Source: QWPN01 sp044360305
GTDB lineage: Bacteria > Planctomycetota > Planctomycetia > Pirellulales > UBA1268
NCBI GenBank assembly: GCA_044360305.1
Contig: JBIKKQ010000108.1
Location: forward strand, 1 to 11,396
DNA length: 11,396 nt
Reading direction: 5' to 3'
The position numbers and the translations under genes were made by a program. Under the pieces are notes generated by a model. That model searched no databases and had not been told where the DNA came from. It saw nothing but the letters and a program-made list of their open reading frames with translations. Position 1 is the stretch's first letter. Every line of letters begins with the position of its first letter. This document shows, in pieces, positions 7,237 through 11,396 of the stretch.

Positions 7237-10200
7237 GTGAATCCCAACCCCCCGAGCGAAGCCTCGTTCGCCCCGACGATCGTCGACCTGCTCCGGCAGC
7301 GGTCGGCCTACCGGCCCCACGACCGGGCCTTCACGTTCCTCGTCGACGGCGAGAACGAGGAACTCAACATCACCTACGCCGAGCTCGACCGCAAGGCCCG
7401 GGCACTGGGTGCTTGGCTGCGGGACCGGGGGATGGTCGGCAAGCGGGTGCTGCTCCTCTACCCGTCGGGCCTCGACTTCATCGCCGCCTTCATGGGCTGC
7501 CTGTACGGCGGCTCGATCGCCGTCCCGGCTTATCCGCCGCGCAAGAACCGCTCCGTGGAGCGGATCGAGGCGATCGCCGCCGACGCCGACGCTGCCGTGG
7601 CCCTGACCACGCGGGACGTCCTCGACCGGTTCGACGGCCTGCGGGCCGCCGCCCCGAGCCTCCAACATCTCGTCTGGCAGGTGGACGCCGAACTCGATCC
7701 CGGCTGGGCCGACCGCTGGGAGCGGCCCGATATCGGCGGCGAAACGCTCGCCTTCCTCCAGTACACCAGCGGTTCGACGGGCATGCCGAAGGGGGTGATG
7801 CTCTCGCACGAGAACCTGCTCCACAACTCGCTGCGGATCATGCAGGCCTTCGAGATCACCCGCAGCCAGTCGGGCGTGTTCTGGCTGCCCAGCTTCCACG
7901 ACATGGGCCTGATCGGCGGCATCCTCGTGCCGCTCTACGGGGGCAAGTTCAACGTCCTCATGTCCCCCGTCGCCTTCCTGCAGAAGCCGCTCCGCTGGCT
8001 GCAGGCGATCGCCAAATACCGGGCCACGATCAGCGGCGGGCCGAACTTCGCCTACGAGCTCTGCGTCCGCAAGACCACGCCCGAGCAGCGGGCCGCCCTC
8101 GACCTCTCCAGCTGGTCGCTGGCCTTCAACGGCGCCGAGCCGGTTCGCGCCGAGACGATCGACGCCTTCTGCGAGGCCTTCGCCCCGAGCGGCTTCCGCC
8201 GGCAGGCGTTCTATCCCTGCTACGGGCTCGCCGAGAGCACCCTGATGGTGACCGGCGGGATGAAGTTCGAGCCGCCGGTGATCCGCAGCTTCGACGCCGC
8301 CGCCCTCGAGACCGGCGCGGCCCTCGCCAAGCAGGACACCACCGCCGCCGTTCGCCGGCTCGTCGGCAGCGGCCGCGAACTCGACGGCCAGGACGTGCTG
8401 ATCGTCGATCCGCAGACCTGCGAGGCGCTGCCCCCGGGCCGGGTCGGGGAGATCTGGGTCAGCGGGCCGAGCGTCGCCCAGGGCTACTGGAACCGGGCCG
8501 AGGAGACGCAGGCCACCTTCGGCGCGATGCTCGCCCAGGCGGAGCCCGTCGCCGCCCCGCAGGCGGTGAGCAAATGGCGGCCGAATCCCGGGCCCTACCT
8601 GCGGACAGGCGATCTGGGCTTCTTCGACGACGGCGAACTGTTCGTCACCGGACGCCTCAAGGACCTGATCATCATCCGCGGCCGGAATCACTACCCGCAG
8701 GACATCGAGCGGTCGGTGGAGGAGGCGAGCGGCCTGATCCGCGCCGGATCGGTGGCCGCATTCGCCGTGGACGTCGAGGAGCGCGAGCGGGTCGTGGTCG
8801 TGGCCGAGGTGGAACGGGGTCGCCGCGACGCGACGGACCTCGCCGACGCGTTCGAGGCGATCCGCAAGCGGCTGGCCACCGGGCACGAACTGGCCGTCGA
8901 GGCCATCGTGCTCGTCCGGCCGAACAGCATTCCCAAGACCTCCAGCGGCAAGATCCAGCGACACGCCGCCCGCCGGCAGTTCCTCGACGGCAGCCTCGAC
9001 GTGATCGAGCAGCACGTCTCCTGGCTCGCCCCGGCGCGGCCGGCCGCGGCGCCGGCCCCGGACGAACCCAGGCTGGCCCGCATGCGGCCCGTCGGCGAGG
9101 CGGCCCGGCCGCACCGCCCCGACCGCGAACTGCCGCAGGAGATCGTCCAAACCGTGTTCGAGCACGTCCGCCGGATCGCCAAGGAGCGGGCCGGGCACCT
9201 GACGCTCGACACCAACATCGTCGAACTGGGCCTCGATTCGCTGGAGCGGATGGAGATCGTGGCCAGCCTCGAGGAGGCGTTCGGCGCCCGCTTCCCGGAG
9301 CAGGTGCTGCCGCAGATCGAGACCTGCCGCGAGGTCACCGAGGCGATCATCGACCACATGCCGGTCGACGGGCTCGTCAAGGTGCAGTCGGCCCGGGTCG
9401 TCGCCGAGATCGCCCCCGACGCCTACCGGATCGACCAGTTCCCCGAGGTCCGGGCGCTGGAGCAGAACTTCGCGATGGTCCGGGATGCCGGCCTCGACAA
9501 CCCCTACTTCAGCGTCCACGAGGGGCTGACCAACGACCGGACCTCGATCGGCGGCCGGGAGATGATCAGCTGGGCCACCTACAACTACCTCGGCATGTCC
9601 GGGGAGCCGGCGGTGGCGACGGCGGCCAAGGCCGCGATCGACCGCTACGGGACGAGCGTGTCCGCCAGCCGGCTGGTGTCCGGGGAGAAGACGATCCACC
9701 AGGAACTGGAACGCGAGATCAGCCGGCTGATCGGCACCGAGGACGCGATCACGTTCGTCGGCGGCCACGCCACCAACGAGACGGTCATCGGCCACGTCGT
9801 CGGCCCCGGCGACCTCGTCCTCCACGACGCGCTGGCCCACAACAGCCTGCTCCAGGGAGCGGTGCTCTCCGGTGCCCGGCGCCGACCGTTCCCGCACAAC
9901 GACTTCGCCGCCGCGGAGACGATCCTCGGGCAGATCCGCGGCCAGTACCGGCGGGTGCTCCTCGTCATCGAGGGCATCTACAGCATGGACGGCGACTTCG
10001 CCGACCTGCCGAAGTTCGTCGGCGTGGCCAAGCGGCACAAGGCGCTCCTGCTGGTGGACGAGGCCCATTCGCTCGGCGTGATGGGGCGGCGCGGCCGGGG
10101 CATCGGCGAGCACTTCGGCGTCCAGCCCGGGGACGTGGACCTGTGGATGGGAACACTCTCCAAGGCGCTGGGGAGCTGCGGCGGCTACATCGCCGGCAGC

Positions 10201-10644
10201 CGGACGCTCGTCCGCTGGCTCAAGTACACGGTGCCGGGCTTCGTCTACAGCGTCGGCCTGCCGCCGGCCGCCGCCGGGGCGGCCCTCGGCGCCATCCGGC
10301 TCCTCGACCAGGAGCCGGAGCGGGTGGAGAAGCTCCATGCCAACGCCCGGCTGTTTCTCCAGCTCGCCCGCGAGGCCGGCCTCGACACGGGCCCGTCCGG
10401 TGGTTCGGCCATCGTGCCGATCATCCTCGGCAACTCGATGAACAGCCTGCGGCTGTCGCGGGCCCTGTTCGCCCGGGGGATCAGCGTGCAACCGATCCTC
10501 TACCCGGCGGTGGAGGAGCGGGCCGCCCGGCTGCGGTTCTTCATCACCTCGCGGCACACGCCCGATCAGATTCGGCGTACGATCACGGCGCTGCAGGAGG
10601 AGCTGGCGAAAATCGATCCGGGCTACGCCCGCCGCTCGGCCTAG
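7237..10644 (+). CDS. Fatty acyl-AMP ligase / ACP / alpha-oxoamine synthase fusion
   Basis: This 1135-residue protein carries three enzymatic parts in one chain. Residues about 10-590 are a fatty acyl-AMP ligase: PAYPPRK (97-103), P-loop YTSGSTGMPKG (176-186), FNGAEPV (297-303), YGLAE (329-333), TGD (457-459), GRLKD (472-476) and a C-terminal SSGK with Lys572. The stretch after YGLAE (about 340-385) resembles the insertion that separates acyl-AMP ligases from acyl-CoA ligases. A Pro/Ala-rich linker (about 590-630) leads to an acyl carrier domain (about 632-708) with the phosphopantetheine site LGLDSLERM, Ser668. Residues about 735-1130 are a PLP-dependent alpha-oxoamine synthase: TYNYLGMSG (781-789), SASRLVSGE, His868, EGIYSMDGD (912-920), DEAHS (941-945) and the PLP lysine 976 in GTLSKALGSCGG. 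Expected chemistry: activate a fatty acid, load the carrier, condense with an amino acid and release CO2, giving a 3-keto amine. Serine as substrate (sphingoid-base synthesis) is an inference. The GTG start at 7237 is chosen because no ATG precedes the conserved region. Confidence 0.9.
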   Translation: MNPNPPSEASFAPTIVDLLRQRSAYRPHDRAFTFLVDGENEELNITYAELDRKARALGAWLRDRGMVGKRVLLLYPSGLDFIAAFMGCLYGGSIAVPAYPPRKNRSVERIEAIAADADAAVALTTRDVLDRFDGLRAAAPSLQHLVWQVDAELDPGWADRWERPDIGGETLAFLQYTSGSTGMPKGVMLSHENLLHNSLRIMQAFEITRSQSGVFWLPSFHDMGLIGGILVPLYGGKFNVLMSPVAFLQKPLRWLQAIAKYRATISGGPNFAYELCVRKTTPEQRAALDLSSWSLAFNGAEPVRAETIDAFCEAFAPSGFRRQAFYPCYGLAESTLMVTGGMKFEPPVIRSFDAAALETGAALAKQDTTAAVRRLVGSGRELDGQDVLIVDPQTCEALPPGRVGEIWVSGPSVAQGYWNRAEETQATFGAMLAQAEPVAAPQAVSKWRPNPGPYLRTGDLGFFDDGELFVTGRLKDLIIIRGRNHYPQDIERSVEEASGLIRAGSVAAFAVDVEERERVVVVAEVERGRRDATDLADAFEAIRKRLATGHELAVEAIVLVRPNSIPKTSSGKIQRHAARRQFLDGSLDVIEQHVSWLAPARPAAAPAPDEPRLARMRPVGEAARPHRPDRELPQEIVQTVFEHVRRIAKERAGHLTLDTNIVELGLDSLERMEIVASLEEAFGARFPEQVLPQIETCREVTEAIIDHMPVDGLVKVQSARVVAEIAPDAYRIDQFPEVRALEQNFAMVRDAGLDNPYFSVHEGLTNDRTSIGGREMISWATYNYLGMSGEPAVATAAKAAIDRYGTSVSASRLVSGEKTIHQELEREISRLIGTEDAITFVGGHATNETVIGHVVGPGDLVLHDALAHNSLLQGAVLSGARRRPFPHNDFAAAETILGQIRGQYRRVLLVIEGIYSMDGDFADLPKFVGVAKRHKALLLVDEAHSLGVMGRRGRGIGEHFGVQPGDVDLWMGTLSKALGSCGGYIAGSRTLVRWLKYTVPGFVYSVGLPPAAAGAALGAIRLLDQEPERVEKLHANARLFLQLAREAGLDTGPSGGSAIVPIILGNSMNSLRLSRALFARGISVQPILYPAVEERAARLRFFITSRHTPDQIRRTITALQEELAKIDPGYARRSA

Positions 10645-10648
10645 GAAA

Positions 10649-10696
10649 ATAGGGACGGAAGCGAATTTCTTCGACGAAATTCGCTTCCGTCCCTAT
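10649..10696. repeat. Perfect 21-bp inverted repeat, REP-like
   Basis: Arms at 10649-10669 and 10676-10696 are perfectly complementary over 21 bases around the 6-base loop TTCGAC. The arms begin ATAGGGACGG and end CCGTCCCTAT at the outer edges. The inner parts are AT-rich (GCGAATTTC), unlike the surrounding GC-rich DNA. The form resembles REP palindromes with a GGGACGG-type foot that are mobilised by REP-associated tyrosine transposases (IS200/IS605-like). No transposase gene is in this window. It starts 4 bases after the stop of the fusion gene and ends 9 bases before the next ATG. No T-tract follows, so it is not a standard terminator. Confidence 0.85.
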
Positions 10697-10699
10697 AAC
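10694..10699 (+). promoter_or_regulatory. Candidate -10 box at the edge of the inverted repeat
   Basis: TATAAC at 10694-10699 matches five of six bases of the -10 consensus and ends 6 bases before the ATG at 10706. TCGACG at 10671-10676, in the hairpin loop, matches four of six -35 bases at 17-base spacing. Three bases of the -10 box belong to the repeat arm. If active, this would give a leaderless transcript, consistent with the absence of a ribosome-binding site. Confidence 0.4.
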
Positions 10700-10705
10700 G
10701 GCCGC

Positions 10706-11185
10706 ATGATCGCCCCGGAAACGACCAGTCACCGGCTCGTGCTGCCGGCCGACGCCAACCACCACGGCACGCTCTACGCCGGCAGTCTGCTCCGCTACGC
10801 GCTGGAGGCGGCCTATGCGGCGGCCTGCCGGGGAGTGGGCGACGGGGCCAACCTGATGCTGCGCCGGGTGCTGTCGATGGAATGTCGGCGGGCGGTGCCC
10901 GTGGGGGCGCTGGTGGAGATGCGCGGCGCCGTGCTCCAGGTGCGGCAGGGCTACCTGGTGGTCGGCGTGGTGGGGATGCCGCTGGCGGGCCAGACGCTGC
11001 CGTGGATGGACGGCCTGTTCGGGTTCGTGCAGGTGGATGCGACGGGTCTGCCGATCGATCTGCCGGGTCCGATCGAGCCTGTCGGGGCCGCGCCGCTCTG
11101 GCAGCCGCTCCTGTCGCGGCTGGAGAAGCTGGCCGACGTCCGCGGTGCGACGGCCGACTGGCTGTCCGCCGGCTTCGACCGCTGA
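10706..11185 (+). CDS. Hotdog-fold acyl-CoA thioesterase-like protein
   Basis: This 159-residue protein resembles the 4HBT/YciA-type hotdog thioesterases, which hydrolyse acyl-CoA or acyl-ACP. The N-terminal strand and central helix, LVLPADANHHGTLYAGSLLR (11-30), match the family pattern of a residue pair before GT-F-GG and a long hotdog helix. The usual catalytic Asp of the helix in YciA-type enzymes is replaced by Glu34 in YALEAA, which is seen in other hotdog subfamilies but leaves activity uncertain. The following strands (about 56-110) fit the single-hotdog length. No signal peptide or membrane segment is visible. It lies 61 bases after the fusion gene, same strand, and could work with it by hydrolysing acyl groups, but the inverted repeat between them may separate the two transcripts. 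No ribosome-binding site precedes the ATG. Confidence 0.7.
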   Translation: MIAPETTSHRLVLPADANHHGTLYAGSLLRYALEAAYAAACRGVGDGANLMLRRVLSMECRRAVPVGALVEMRGAVLQVRQGYLVVGVVGMPLAGQTLPWMDGLFGFVQVDATGLPIDLPGPIEPVGAAPLWQPLLSRLEKLADVRGATADWLSAGFDR

Positions 11186-11229
11186 CCACTGCACCGCCAC
11201 TGCACCGCCACTGCACTGCCACTGCACCG
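11186..11229. repeat. Four tandem 11-bp units directly after a stop codon
   Basis: The unit CCACTGCACCG is repeated four times without spacers, starting at the base after the TGA of the thioesterase-like gene. Units 1, 2 and 4 are identical; unit 3 has one C-to-T change. A further CCA follows. The unit length is about one helical turn. Confidence 0.92.
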
Positions 11230-11265
11230 CCAGTCGGAGACATGCTCGTCGTCGGCGGACATGCT

Positions 11266-11396
11266 TCACGCAGTTCCGCGGCGTCGTGCCGCGATCTGCT
11301 TGGCGGGCCGCCGCCCGCTCTTGTAAGGCCGCCCTCCGGGCGGGCCGTGTTTCGCGGCGTCGCCGCCGTCGTGGCCGGCGACGCCTTGGCGCCGCT
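11266..11396 (-). CDS. Possible C-terminal end of a gene running in from the right
   Basis: On the minus strand an open frame enters at the right edge and ends in TGA at 11268-11266, giving about 42 residues. It reads like a disordered basic tail rich in Gly, Arg, Pro and Lys, ending SGRRPAKQIAARRRGTA, with HGPPGGRPYKSG before it. Such tails are common on RNA-binding proteins such as DEAD-box helicases, but nothing here identifies the product. A plus-strand frame beginning at 11241 is also open to the edge, so the call rests on composition alone. Confidence 0.35.
   Translation of the reverse strand, partial: RRQGVAGHDGGDAAKHGPPGGRPYKSGRRPAKQIAARRRGTA

Noticed and set aside
7108..10557. A very long open frame on the minus strand opposite the fusion gene (about 1149 residues)
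   Set aside because: It is antisense to a protein with many conserved motifs, and its translation is low-complexity and rich in Arg, Gly, Asp and Leu. Long antisense frames are expected in such GC-rich DNA.
10649..10696. Intrinsic terminator for the fusion gene
   Set aside because: The stem is long enough, but no T-tract follows on either strand, and the perfect arms and short gap fit a REP-like element better.
10583..11269. Minus-strand frame ending in repeated AVQW-type residues
   Set aside because: The repeats are simply the translated 11-bp tandem array, and the rest is antisense to the thioesterase-like gene.

Overview
The window is GC-rich bacterial chromosome of mostly housekeeping character. 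No rRNA, tRNA or taxonomic marker is present. The very high GC content, the sparse and sometimes absent ribosome-binding sites, the AAA+ ATPase/VWA gene pair and the large acyl-AMP ligase/ACP/aminotransferase fusion together suggest a member of the Planctomycetota. That placement is an inference and was not tested. I found no phage, CRISPR array, tRNA or complete insertion sequence.

Layout. Positions 1-231 are a leader region without a supported gene. Positions 232-3398 (+) hold a two-gene operon: a MoxR/ChlI-like AAA+ ATPase and a VWA-domain partner whose ribosome-binding site overlaps the stop codon of the first gene. Positions 3388-3744 (-) encode a small two-helix membrane protein that overlaps the VWA gene tail to tail by 11 bases. 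Positions 3745-3991 are non-coding and contain an elaborate inverted-repeat element (3815-3945). Enolase lies at 3992-5284 (-). It is divergent from riboflavin synthase (5424-6032, +), which shares an ATGA overlap with rsmA (6029-6970, +). After a possible terminator, positions 7237-10644 (+) encode a 1135-residue protein joining a fatty acyl-AMP ligase, an acyl carrier protein and an alpha-oxoamine synthase. A perfect 21-bp inverted repeat separates it from a hotdog-fold thioesterase-like gene (10706-11185, +). An 11-bp tandem repeat follows directly, then what may be the C-terminus of another gene on the minus strand.

How the parts work together. The AAA+/VWA pair should form a remodelling or metal-insertion complex of unknown target. 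Enolase, riboflavin synthase and RsmA are core functions. The fusion protein can be read as a self-contained first step of sphingoid-base synthesis or a related alpha-oxoamine pathway: the ligase activates a fatty acid, the carrier holds it, and the PLP domain condenses it with an amino acid. In Caulobacter the corresponding acyl-ACP synthetase, dedicated ACP and serine palmitoyltransferase are separate proteins. The thioesterase-like gene downstream could edit or release acyl groups. The fusion and the two inverted-repeat elements are the most interesting parts of the window.
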